NCBI GenBank assembly: GCA_937975655.1
Contig: CALJTZ010000436.1
Location: forward strand, 1 to 6,742
Length of the DNA stretch: 6,742 nt
Direction: 5' to 3'
DNA from: an uncultured Synechococcus sp.
GTDB taxonomy: Bacteria; Cyanobacteriota; Cyanobacteriia; PCC-6307; Cyanobiaceae
Part shown: in pieces, positions 1 to 5,903 of the stretch
How positions within the stretch are numbered: position 1 is the first letter of the stretch
Layout: each line of letters opens with the position of its first letter
The notes under the pieces: generated by a model
Seen by the model: only the letters and a program-made list of their open reading frames with translations
What the model was told of the DNA's origin: nothing
Databases searched by the model: none
Program-made: the position numbers and the translations under genes

Positions 1-82
1 GTGCTGCATTGACTTTGTTTGTCAGCACCATTCCCAGGCAGCAAACTGCGTAGTAAAGCATCCGCTTGTGGATTGCTTGCAT
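1..82 (-). CDS. Start of a possible exported protein, cut by the left edge
   Basis: An open minus-strand frame starts at ATG 80-82 and stays open to base 1, giving 27 visible residues. They have the layout of a Sec signal peptide: a short basic start (MQAIHKR), a hydrophobic core (about residues 7-20, MLYYAVCCLGMVLT), then a polar stretch ending VNA-A, which fits a signal peptidase I site. An AGGGGA Shine-Dalgarno sequence lies 6 nt upstream of this ATG, so I prefer it to the in-frame ATG at 104-106, which would add eight residues ahead of the basic part. The mature protein is outside the window and no family can be named. The nearest upstream gene on this strand is about 880 nt away, so it probably has its own promoter; I could not pick one with confidence. 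A chance open frame of this length is possible, but the RBS plus signal-peptide combination argues for a real gene. Confidence 0.45.
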   Translation of the reverse strand, partial: MQAIHKRMLYYAVCCLGMVLTNKVNAA

Positions 83-88
83 TTCATT

Positions 89-94
89 TCCCCT
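89..94 (-). promoter_or_regulatory. Shine-Dalgarno site deciding the start of the edge gene
   Basis: Minus-strand AGGGGA is followed by 6 nt and then ATG at 80-82. It favours this start over the in-frame ATG at 104-106, which has no comparable purine-rich site. Confidence 0.4.
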
Positions 95-106
95 GTTTCC
101 ATTCAT

Positions 107-963
107 ACTAGTGTCATTTGCCTCAAGCCGCATCTGGTCATCAGACTTCGATACGTCGCGCCCCTCGATGCTTGGTCGTTAATACTCTGCTTCTTCTCGG
201 TGATGACCAGCTTCAGGACAGTACATCTAACCCTATCTGTATCTCGTCTTTGCTCAATACGGTGGATCAACTACAGCCTTTCAAGGTAGAGAAACCCCAT
301 AGGCGGCTCGCGTCGCATCCACCAAGCCGTCAATTGAGATTGCGTAACTTTTTCAGCGAGGAGGCTGAGCCTTTGCCGAGTTGCTTACCCCTTGTCTTGT
401 CTAACCATGTCACGATGACTCCTCCCTCTTATCACCGTTCACTGACTCATGTCGTTCAAGATCCCTGTAATCTCTCGTAACTTGTCATGGTTGCCAGTCT
501 TTCTCTTGTCCGGTTGGGAATTCTTGCTGGCATCTTGAGGACGTAGCTCTGCTATCTATGAGCACTGGCACCGGCGTCCGCACCGCCCTGGCTGAGGTGG
601 TTGAACGACGGCTTGGTGCCGTGATCGATTGACCCAGGCTGCTCGGTTCCGGTCTTATTGTCTGTTGCCCATTACCATCAACTGAAGAATCTGTCTTTGG
701 GACTTGCTTGTGTAGGGTTTGGTGATTTTCGTAACTTGTTAGCCCTGGTTTGTAGGTGAATGCCTTTATTGACCGGATGAGCAAATCCCGCTATCGCCAT
801 GCGTGCCAAGCATCCGATCGCCGAAGCTCTTCTTCTCATTTAGGCCGCTTGCGCCTTTCCATAACACCTCAACTGCCGCTATTGCTTGATCAGCCTGGTG
901 AGGCACCATTGATGACCGTTCTAGGGTCCTCTATTGCGATCACCAGGTCGCTTCCCTAGCGGT
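107..963. other. Gene-free stretch of about 860 nt
   Basis: I find no convincing gene here. The longest open frames (120 codons on plus at 118-480, 99 codons on minus at 485-784 from a TTG, 67 codons on plus at 756-959) give sequences rich in Ser, Arg and Pro with no recognisable domain and no clear ribosome binding site. The stretch is lower in GC than fmt and the cluster to its right; bases 61-120 count 42 percent. The plus strand is visibly rich in C and T. It contains a 10-nt inverted repeat (134-143 with 201-210), an 11-nt direct repeat TCGTAACTTGT (475-485 and 729-739), and a dense set of inverted repeats near its right end. No tRNA, CRISPR or insertion-sequence structure was recognised. 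It may carry the promoter of the leftmost gene, an unannotated RNA or a decayed gene. Confidence 0.5.
134..210. repeat. 10-nt perfect inverted repeat
   Basis: CTGGTCATCA at 134-143 is the exact reverse complement of TGATGACCAG at 201-210, with 57 nt between. It lies upstream of the edge gene on the minus strand. The spacing is long for a simple hairpin but could form the base of a folded leader. Chance occurrence is not excluded. Confidence 0.3.
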
Positions 964-971
964 CTACCTGG
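894..971. repeat. Cluster of overlapping inverted repeats after the ABM-like gene
   Basis: Several arms can pair in mutually exclusive ways. CCTGGTGA (894-901) pairs with TCACCAGG (940-947). TGGTG (896-900) pairs with CACCA (904-908). CTAGGG (921-926) pairs with CCCTAG (954-959). CCAGGTCGCT (943-952) pairs with AGCG (958-961) and ACCTGG (966-971) around a 4-nt bulge. The last hairpin contains the TAG stop codon (964-966) of the ABM-like gene. No T-run follows on the minus strand, so it is not a classical intrinsic terminator, but 3'-end stabilisation or termination is plausible. Confidence 0.35.
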
Positions 972-1332
972 CGAATCCTCCTTCGAGGATGAATAGGTCG
1001 GCTGTCATGTTCATGGAGCTCATCAGCTCCTGCATTTCCTTGATGGCGCCTTCCGGTGCGATCACGTGAAGGGTTTCTAGTTCAAGCATGCCAAAGAAGT
1101 CATTGATGATGTCGCTTACGCTTTCAAGGTGAGCCTTGAAGCCATCGATGTCTGTGTAGCTTTCCCTTAGAAATAGCTTTGTGCCAGCATAGGCCATGCT
1201 GAAGATCTCTGTTGCTGGCTCACTTTCTGCGCGCTGGATGATCACTCGTAGGACCTCGCGGATGGCAGCTTCTTTCCCTGGCTTGATTTGAAATGCGGGA
1301 TAGACGCTGATGCACTGGTCGATTCTTTTCAT
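964..1332 (-). CDS. Small ABM-like (dimeric alpha/beta barrel) protein
   Basis: This gene encodes 122 residues from ATG 1330-1332 to a TAG stop. The pattern resembles the ABM / YgiN-type quinol monooxygenase superfamily: a first strand (about residues 5-17, ending in FQIKPGKE), a long helix with regular charges (19-36), a strand pair (43-58, ending in LFLRESY), then DIDGFKAHLES (61-71), where E57 and H68 sit where the family often has an E-x-Y ... H motif. The end (95-122) is an extra segment. These proteins are small, cytosolic and work as dimers; members include monooxygenases acting on quinols and many of unknown function, so no substrate can be given. The length is slightly above the usual 95-105. 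GC is low (bases 1081-1140 count 43 percent), unlike fmt next door. A possible promoter lies just upstream and a set of inverted repeats follows the gene. Confidence 0.7.
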   Translation of the reverse strand: MKRIDQCISVYPAFQIKPGKEAAIREVLRVIIQRAESEPATEIFSMAYAGTKLFLRESYTDIDGFKAHLESVSDIINDFFGMLELETLHVIAPEGAIKEMQELMSSMNMTADLFILEGGFAR

Positions 1333-1346
1333 GAGCGTTTTCTTTT

Positions 1347-1375
1347 TTTATAGCTTGCCTTTTCGCTTCTGTCAG
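1347..1375 (-). promoter_or_regulatory. Sigma-70-like promoter for the ABM-like gene
   Basis: On the minus strand CTGACA (1370-1375) is separated by exactly 17 nt from TATAAA (1347-1352); each hexamer matches consensus at five of six positions. Transcription would begin near base 1340, only about 8 nt before the ATG at 1332, which is short and leaves no room for a normal ribosome binding site. Just upstream of the -35 box lies the perfect palindrome GTTGCAAC (1384-1391), a possible operator. Inferred from sequence only. Confidence 0.35.
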
Positions 1376-1454
1376 CCAGTTCCGTTGCAACTGTTCATGA
1401 CTTTGCCTTTCTCGATGCCTGCGACTTAGTCCGTCCAGCCTTTTGTCAGTTGAC

Positions 1455-1486
1455 GATCAGTGTCGATGTTGGGGTGACGCGTGATC
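1455..1486. terminator. Weak hairpin just after fmt
   Basis: GATCA (1455-1459) pairs with TGATC (1482-1486), and GTGTC (1460-1464) faces GACGC (1476-1480) across an 11-nt loop with one bulged base. On the plus strand the inner stem includes a G-U pair; on the minus strand, where fmt is read, that pair becomes an A-C mismatch. No T-run follows. The position right after the fmt stop suits a terminator, but the structure is imperfect. Confidence 0.2.
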
Positions 1487-1489
1487 CAT

Positions 1490-2566
1490 TCAGTCCTTTC
1501 GCCCGCTCGTTTCCTGTATCGGCGTGTCCTCGCCAACATGATCGTTAACAGCTGCTCCCAGTTGTTGCAGCATCTTTTGGCCTCCACAGGCTGATTTCCC
1601 TTCTAGCTGCGCTTCTCGCAGCAGCAGTGGACATCCACCGCTGGCCACCACTAGGCCTACTCCGTTGATCACCTCAAGCACCGTTCCACCAGGCGGTCTT
1701 CCTGGATCTTCTGAGGTACCGGCTCTTCGTCCCCACTTCTGCGTCAGTCCCTGCGCTTCCGGGCTGAGCTGCTCGGCCAGTCGCTGCACCAGTGGTTCGG
1801 TGGCCAGCAGTTTGAGCCGCTTGCCCCGCCAGCTGGTGGTGGCGCCGGGGTAGAGCCCCATCACCTTGTGGTGGATGGCCAGGGCGGAGTTGTTCCAATT
1901 GACCGCGAAGTCCTCCCGGGTCAGCATCCGGGCGTAGGTGAGGCCCTCCTGAGGTTGGGGAGTGACCCCCAACCGCGCCCAGCGCTCCGCCTGTGGGCCG
2001 GGGCCTGCTGCGGCGATCCGTGGCAGCGCCTCCACCAAGAGCTCGGCCGTGAGCGCCGCCAGGCGCTGGGCCAGCTGCTGGGCGTTCTCCAGGAGGCCGA
2101 TCGTGATCGCCCGCTCGAGCAGCACGGGGCCGGTATCCAGCCCTTCCTCCATCGCCATCACCCCCACCCCGGTGTGGGTATCGCCCTCCAGCAGGCTCCA
2201 TTGAATGGGTCCAGCCCCGCGCCAGCGCGGCAGCAGCGATCCATGGCCGTTCCAGCAGCCCAGGGGTGGTTGGGCCAGCACCTCCGGGGGCAAGATCTGG
2301 CCAAAGGCCACCACCACCGAGAGGTCTGCCCCCAGGGCGGCGACCTGCCTCTGGCAGTCGGCGTCGCGGCGGATTCGTTCCGGGGTGAACACCGGGATGC
2401 CGAGCTCGATGGCCCTCGCCTTCACCGCCGAGGCCATCAGCTGCTTGCCGCGACCCCGGCGACGGTCAGGTTGGCTGACCACCCCCACCAGCTGATGGCC
2501 TGCCGCCACCAGGGCCTCGAGGCTGGGAACGGCGTAGGCGGGCGTTCCCCAGAACAGGATCTTCAT
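1490..2566 (-). CDS. fmt: Methionyl-tRNA formyltransferase
   Basis: Fmt transfers the formyl group of 10-formyltetrahydrofolate to the amino group of methionyl-tRNA(fMet), making the initiator tRNA for bacterial translation; it is cytosolic. The 358-residue product begins MKILFWGTPAYAVPSL, typical of the family. The Rossmann-like catalytic domain holds the SLLPRWRGAGPIQ signature (110-122), and the expected catalytic residues fall at N106, H108 and D144 (in EEGLDTGP), close to the E. coli N108/H110/D146 positions. The C-terminal OB-like domain (about 205-330) contains YARMLTREDF and GGTVLEVINGVGLVV. The protein is somewhat longer than the usual 310-340, with a linker at about 265-292 and a polar tail. 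The ATG at 2564-2566 is chosen because the family's N-terminus begins exactly there; the frame is open for another 56 codons upstream but that part overlaps the preceding gene and matches nothing. The RBS is weak. It starts 37 nt after the adaptor gene. Confidence 0.97.
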   Translation of the reverse strand: MKILFWGTPAYAVPSLEALVAAGHQLVGVVSQPDRRRGRGKQLMASAVKARAIELGIPVFTPERIRRDADCQRQVAALGADLSVVVAFGQILPPEVLAQPPLGCWNGHGSLLPRWRGAGPIQWSLLEGDTHTGVGVMAMEEGLDTGPVLLERAITIGLLENAQQLAQRLAALTAELLVEALPRIAAAGPGPQAERWARLGVTPQPQEGLTYARMLTREDFAVNWNNSALAIHHKVMGLYPGATTSWRGKRLKLLATEPLVQRLAEQLSPEAQGLTQKWGRRAGTSEDPGRPPGGTVLEVINGVGLVVASGGCPLLLREAQLEGKSACGGQKMLQQLGAAVNDHVGEDTPIQETSGRKD

Positions 2567-2603
2567 CGTCCCATTGTCCCGGTGGGCTGGTCGCAGGCTT
2601 GGT

Positions 2604-3641
2604 CTATGCCGATTTCGGCGGCCATAGGCTCGGCCACCGGTGAGGAAAGCGCACCTTGAGGGGGAGTTGGTCCACCCGCCACTGGGCGGGCAGGGGCTGC
2701 AGAAAGCGCGCGGGCACCCGCAGGGCCATCTCATCGGGAGCCATTCCCCTCGGCAGCCCAGAGGGCAGACGCCGGGCCAGGTCCGCTTGCTGCATCACCT
2801 CGGCGGGGCGCCAACTGCCGTCGGGCATCAACACGTCCACGCGGCTGCCGGCCTGGGCATGGGTCCCGGCTTGGGGTTGCACGTAGATCCACAGCGTTGG
2901 TGGGTCTGCCTGTTCGATCCGCATTAACAGGGTGCCGGGACCCACATTTTCGCCGGGCTGCACGTTCACCTCCGTCACCCGGCCCCGCTCACTCGCTTTG
3001 TAGGTGAGCTGCCGCAGACGACTGGCCAGCCAGCGTCGCTCCTGCTCGGCCCGCTGCCGTTCAATCGGCGCACCCCTCAGCTGGTATAGCTCCTGGTTCA
3101 GGCGTCGACCCAGGTCCAGCTGGGCCAGCCGCTGGCTGTTCAACTGAACTTCTGCCTGCAACAGTTCAGCCGAGCTGATGCCGCCTGCACTGTGGAGGCC
3201 TCGGTAGAGGTCCACGGTGCGGCCCTGCAGGTCGATGGAGCGGTCCTGCAGAGCCAGGGCAGCCTGATCTTTTGCATCGTGGCCGCTGCTGTTCAGGGGT
3301 TGGAGTTGTTGCAGCCGCAGCTGCCACTGGGGGTTGTCCAACCGCAGCAGCACCTGGCCAGGTTGAACGGGTGTGCCCGCCTGCACCGGTAGATCCTGCA
3401 CCCTGCCGCTGTCGAAGGCCCGCACCTCCAGGTTGGTGAGCGACAGCTGGGCCGGTGCCTCCAGCACCACCGCACCGAGCAGCAGACGACTGCAGGCCCA
3501 CACCAGGGGGGAGCCCACCAGCGCCAGGATCAGGTACCAGCGCAGGCGGAACGCCGTCCGCCTACCTGGTCCATACAACACTTTCAGGCCGTTGTCGATG
3601 TCCGGGCTGCGTTCCTTGAGGCTGTTGAAGCGCACCTTCAT
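2604..3641 (-). CDS. HlyD-like periplasmic adaptor (membrane fusion protein)
   Basis: The 345-residue protein has a cytosolic start of about 34 residues, one membrane segment (about 35-60) and a periplasmic part in the order expected for membrane fusion proteins. The first half of the biotinyl/lipoyl-like hairpin is at about 70-103 (AFDSGRVQDLPVQAGTPVQP). A long helical, Gln/Leu/Arg-rich region that should form the coiled-coil hairpin is at about 105-210. The second lipoyl half is at 212-243 (ASERGRVTEVNVQPGENVGP), followed by a beta-barrel segment (247-332). Such adaptors link an inner-membrane transporter or synthase to the outer membrane. Here the partner is a glycosyltransferase rather than an ABC or RND pump, which points to polysaccharide export, as Alg44 does for alginate; unlike Alg44, the short cytosolic part has no PilZ domain. 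The start lies 3 nt after the stop of the upstream gene, with AAGGGGA 8 nt before the ATG. GC is high (bases 3361-3420 count 68 percent). Confidence 0.9.
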   Translation of the reverse strand: MKVRFNSLKERSPDIDNGLKVLYGPGRRTAFRLRWYLILALVGSPLVWACSRLLLGAVVLEAPAQLSLTNLEVRAFDSGRVQDLPVQAGTPVQPGQVLLRLDNPQWQLRLQQLQPLNSSGHDAKDQAALALQDRSIDLQGRTVDLYRGLHSAGGISSAELLQAEVQLNSQRLAQLDLGRRLNQELYQLRGAPIERQRAEQERRWLASRLRQLTYKASERGRVTEVNVQPGENVGPGTLLMRIEQADPPTLWIYVQPQAGTHAQAGSRVDVLMPDGSWRPAEVMQQADLARRLPSGLPRGMAPDEMALRVPARFLQPLPAQWRVDQLPLKVRFPHRWPSLWPPKSA

Positions 3642-3644
3642 GGC

Positions 3645-4616
3645 TCAGTTCCCCTTGGGGTACTGGGACCAGTCCTGCCAGTCGAGACCGGACACCCCAT
3701 GGGGCTCGAGCTGTTGCTGCCAGCGCCGCACCTGCTGTTGCAACTGCTGGGAGCTGTGGCCGTGCCAGCTCTCCTGCACAGGTAGCTGCGCTTCCACGCT
3801 CTGGGCCAGGCGGAAGTGGAGCTGGGGCCAGCGTTGGGCGATGGCGCGGCTGCGCTCAGCCACCCGCTCGGGTTGGCGTTGGTAGATCATGAGGCTGACG
3901 GCTTGAAGGTTGCGAAGTTCACAGGGAATGCAAGGTTGGTTGGGCTCTCCGCTCGAACCCCGGCCGGCTTCAAACCAACGGGGATGGCTGGAGATGCTGA
4001 GGGCCCAGGGACTGGCCTGCTGAACGGCTTGGAGGGTGGCGAGCCAGTGCTGCAACCGTTCTGGTGGTACGGGCCAGCCCAGCTGCTCCACTTCCAGATC
4101 CAGATGCAGGCCATCGAATCCAATCCGCCGGTAGCGGTGAATCAGGTCCAGCAGGGATTGCCGACCCTGCGGAAGAATCCACTCCGGATCGCCCAGTAGC
4201 AGGCTCACGCGCAACCCCTCGCCGTGGGCTGCGCTGAGAAGCTGCTGGAGCGCCCGTTCGGTGTCGACACCGGCGGCCACTTGAGCGCCTGTCAGTCCCA
4301 CCAGCAGATGTGTCATGCCGGCGCTCTTCAGTCGCGACAATTCAGACGAGCGCAGCGCTGGATTCAGTAGGGCCTGGCTGTTCCAGATGTAGGTGCCCTG
4401 GCTCCAGGTTCGGGTGGGGGTCGCTGGCGTTGGGGGCGCCATGACGGGACCTGTTCGGGCTGCCTTCGCCAACGCGGCCAGCGTGAGGGCCAGGCCCAGT
4501 CCCCAGACCAGGGCACGGCTGATGCCACTCAGGCGTCGTGGTGATGGAGAGGTCAAGGGAGGAGGCTGGGTCAGGGCGGGGCTGAAGCTCAGAAACGTGC
4601 ACGGCTCATCACCCAC
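3645..4616 (-). CDS. Membrane-anchored TIM-barrel protein, glycoside-hydrolase-like
   Basis: The 323-residue product has a Pro/Ser-rich start, one membrane segment (about 34-53), a Pro/Thr-rich linker (56-70) and then eight evenly spaced hydrophobic strands that fit a (beta/alpha)8 barrel: YIWNS (76-80), HLLVGLTG (103-110), RVSLLLGDPEW (136-146), FDGLHLDLEVE (167-177), WALSISSHP (204-212), AVSLMIYQ (239-246), HFRLAQSVEA (267-276) and SGLDWQDW (309-316). The strand-4 run DGLHLDLEVE resembles the acidic catalytic strand of several glycoside hydrolases (compare DGxxxDxE of GH18-like barrels), with D173 and E175 as candidate catalytic residues. No CAZy family can be assigned by eye. It should face the periplasm, anchored by the N-terminal segment or released after cleavage. 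A role in trimming or releasing the polymer made by the adjacent synthase is inference. The GTG start (4614-4616) overlaps the glycosyltransferase end by 28 nt, suggesting translational coupling; a downstream TTG before the membrane segment is an alternative. Confidence 0.65.
   Translation of the reverse strand: MGDEPCTFLSFSPALTQPPPLTSPSPRRLSGISRALVWGLGLALTLAALAKAARTGPVMAPPTPATPTRTWSQGTYIWNSQALLNPALRSSELSRLKSAGMTHLLVGLTGAQVAAGVDTERALQQLLSAAHGEGLRVSLLLGDPEWILPQGRQSLLDLIHRYRRIGFDGLHLDLEVEQLGWPVPPERLQHWLATLQAVQQASPWALSISSHPRWFEAGRGSSGEPNQPCIPCELRNLQAVSLMIYQRQPERVAERSRAIAQRWPQLHFRLAQSVEAQLPVQESWHGHSSQQLQQQVRRWQQQLEPHGVSGLDWQDWSQYPKGN
3650..3656 (-). promoter_or_regulatory. Strong Shine-Dalgarno of the adaptor gene
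   Basis: Minus-strand AAGGGGA ends 8 nt before the ATG at 3639-3641 and lies inside the last codons of the upstream gene, supporting this start and co-translation within one transcript. Confidence 0.6.
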
Positions 4617-5866
4617 CAGGGCGCCATGGAGGTTTCTTCATGCGATCTTCTCAGGAGTTCATTGAGCATGGCGATGGCGCTCCAGCAGCGAATCGTGAAC
4701 ATCGCCAATGGGAACAGCGGTAGCAGGGGCACGAGGCGCATGTCCTTTTTGGGCTGTTCGGAGGTGAGTATGAGCACCAGGAGGAACTGCAGTGAAAGCA
4801 GCAGTAGATACGCTGCATAGATGCAGCCGATCAGTGCTAGGAGTCTGGGCCACGGCTCCGTAACCAGGAGCATCAGGCTGTAGATGAGGATGATGAAGGG
4901 CAGTACGACCTGAACAAACATCCCGCCAAAGACAATCATTAAAAAGTTGGGCCAGCCAATCAGATTCGGGTTGATGTTGATGGGATGTTTTCGGGCATAA
5001 ATAAAGAGAAGGTCTCCATCCCATCGCAGGCGCTGCATCAGGAAATCTTTGAATGTGCGAGGAACGTCGGTATGTCCCATTGCCCTTGGCTCAAAGGGTA
5101 TACGCATGTTTGGGTGTCGTCGAAAGTAGCTCTTGATTCGCAGTGTGAGATCAAGGTCTTCTGATGTGTGAGTGTCCCAGCCGCCGATCTGTTGAATAAA
5201 GCTGCGGCGAAAGCATCCAAAAGCGCCAGATATATTGTTCAGAACATTCCACTCTGCAAGGCCGATTCTTGCCATGCCAATCGACATCAGATATTCAATT
5301 GCCTGCATGGCGGTGGTGAGGGAGTGCCAGGTGTTGCGGACCCTTAGGTTTCCAGCCACTGCAGGTACATTGGGATCCTCGAAGTGGCGTATGATGACGT
5401 TGACCATGTCATTGTCAAATGACGTGTCTCCATCCAGTGCCATCACGATCTCTCCGCTGCACATGGCCAGTCCTGCGTTCAGGGATGACACTCGCCCGCC
5501 CCGTTGCCATTTTGCGATCGGGCGAATCCTGCGTCTGGGGTAAAGCTCTGGATCGCAGTGGAAGTTGCGAACAGCCTCCATCGTTATGGTGTTGACGGCG
5601 GCTCCATCGACAACCGGGATCAGTTCGATTTCACCGGGATAGGTTTGCTCACACAGGCTCAGCAGGGTTCTCTGCACATCCATCCCTTCGCTGTAACAGG
5701 TGACCACGCAGGACACCCTGGGGCGGTAGAGGGAGTGCCTAGGGGGGAGTGTTAGTTCTCGGATCCACCAGCGCACCGTACCCAGGAGAATGACAGCCGT
5801 GAGCGGTAGCTCCACCAGCAGGAGGAATGGAGAGGCCTGGATGAACAGGCTTGGCAGATGAAACAT
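4589..5866 (-). CDS. Processive family 2 glycosyltransferase (exopolysaccharide synthase)
   Basis: The 425-residue integral membrane enzyme has the full set of GT2 synthase motifs: D87 in VVDGAA, the DGD motif (D145, D147) that binds the metal and nucleotide-sugar, TSED (E236, D237) providing the catalytic base, and QRLRW (278-282), the Q(Q/R)xRW signature of processive synthases such as cellulose, chitin and hyaluronan synthases. Membrane segments lie at about 8-30, 305-333, 341-368 and 378-396, with the catalytic domain (about 48-290) in the cytosol. It should polymerise an activated sugar and pass the chain through the inner membrane; the sugar cannot be read from the sequence. There is no C-terminal PilZ domain, so direct c-di-GMP control of BcsA type is not expected. 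It is shorter than BcsA and nearer in size to NodC/HasA-type synthases. The ATG at 5864-5866 opens onto a good first membrane helix. Parts of the gene are lower in GC (bases 4921-4980 count 45 percent) than its neighbours. Confidence 0.94.
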   Translation of the reverse strand: MFHLPSLFIQASPFLLLVELPLTAVILLGTVRWWIRELTLPPRHSLYRPRVSCVVTCYSEGMDVQRTLLSLCEQTYPGEIELIPVVDGAAVNTITMEAVRNFHCDPELYPRRRIRPIAKWQRGGRVSSLNAGLAMCSGEIVMALDGDTSFDNDMVNVIIRHFEDPNVPAVAGNLRVRNTWHSLTTAMQAIEYLMSIGMARIGLAEWNVLNNISGAFGCFRRSFIQQIGGWDTHTSEDLDLTLRIKSYFRRHPNMRIPFEPRAMGHTDVPRTFKDFLMQRLRWDGDLLFIYARKHPININPNLIGWPNFLMIVFGGMFVQVVLPFIILIYSLMLLVTEPWPRLLALIGCIYAAYLLLLSLQFLLVLILTSEQPKKDMRLVPLLPLFPLAMFTIRCWSAIAMLNELLRRSHEETSMAPWWVMSRARF

Positions 5867-5903
5867 GCAGGCGGGAGCTGTGTCGTGTCTGAACGTCTGG
5901 GCT

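Noticed and set aside
303..329. CGGCT...AGCCG hairpin as a terminator or RNA element
   Set aside because: Only 5 base pairs with a 16-nt loop and no T-run or adjoining gene end.
118..480. 120-codon open frame on the plus strand
   Set aside because: No clear ribosome binding site, no recognisable domain, and composition (Ser, Pro, Arg, His) typical of chance frames; it opposes the direction of all other genes.
475..739. 11-nt direct repeat TCGTAACTTGT at 475-485 and 729-739
   Set aside because: Only two copies 254 nt apart without spacer regularity; not a CRISPR, an insertion-sequence target duplication or an attachment site by any further evidence.
485..784. 99-codon minus-strand open frame starting at TTG
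   Set aside because: Rare start without a ribosome binding site and no family resemblance; likely chance.
756..959. 67-codon plus-strand open frame (GTG, internal ATG at 777)
   Set aside because: Low-complexity Ser/Arg product, no convincing RBS at the ATG, and it runs through the inverted-repeat cluster.
1868..2659. 263-codon plus-strand open frame opposite fmt
   Set aside because: It is a high-GC shadow of fmt, which has clear catalytic motifs on the other strand.
2567..2734. N-terminal extension of fmt by 56 codons
   Set aside because: The extension overlaps the adaptor gene, has no family similarity, and the MKILFWGTP start is the normal Fmt N-terminus.
5512..5523. Possible HIP1 (GCGATCGC) cyanobacterial repeat
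   Set aside because: The sequence reads GCGATCGG, one base off; no exact HIP1 octamer was seen in the window.
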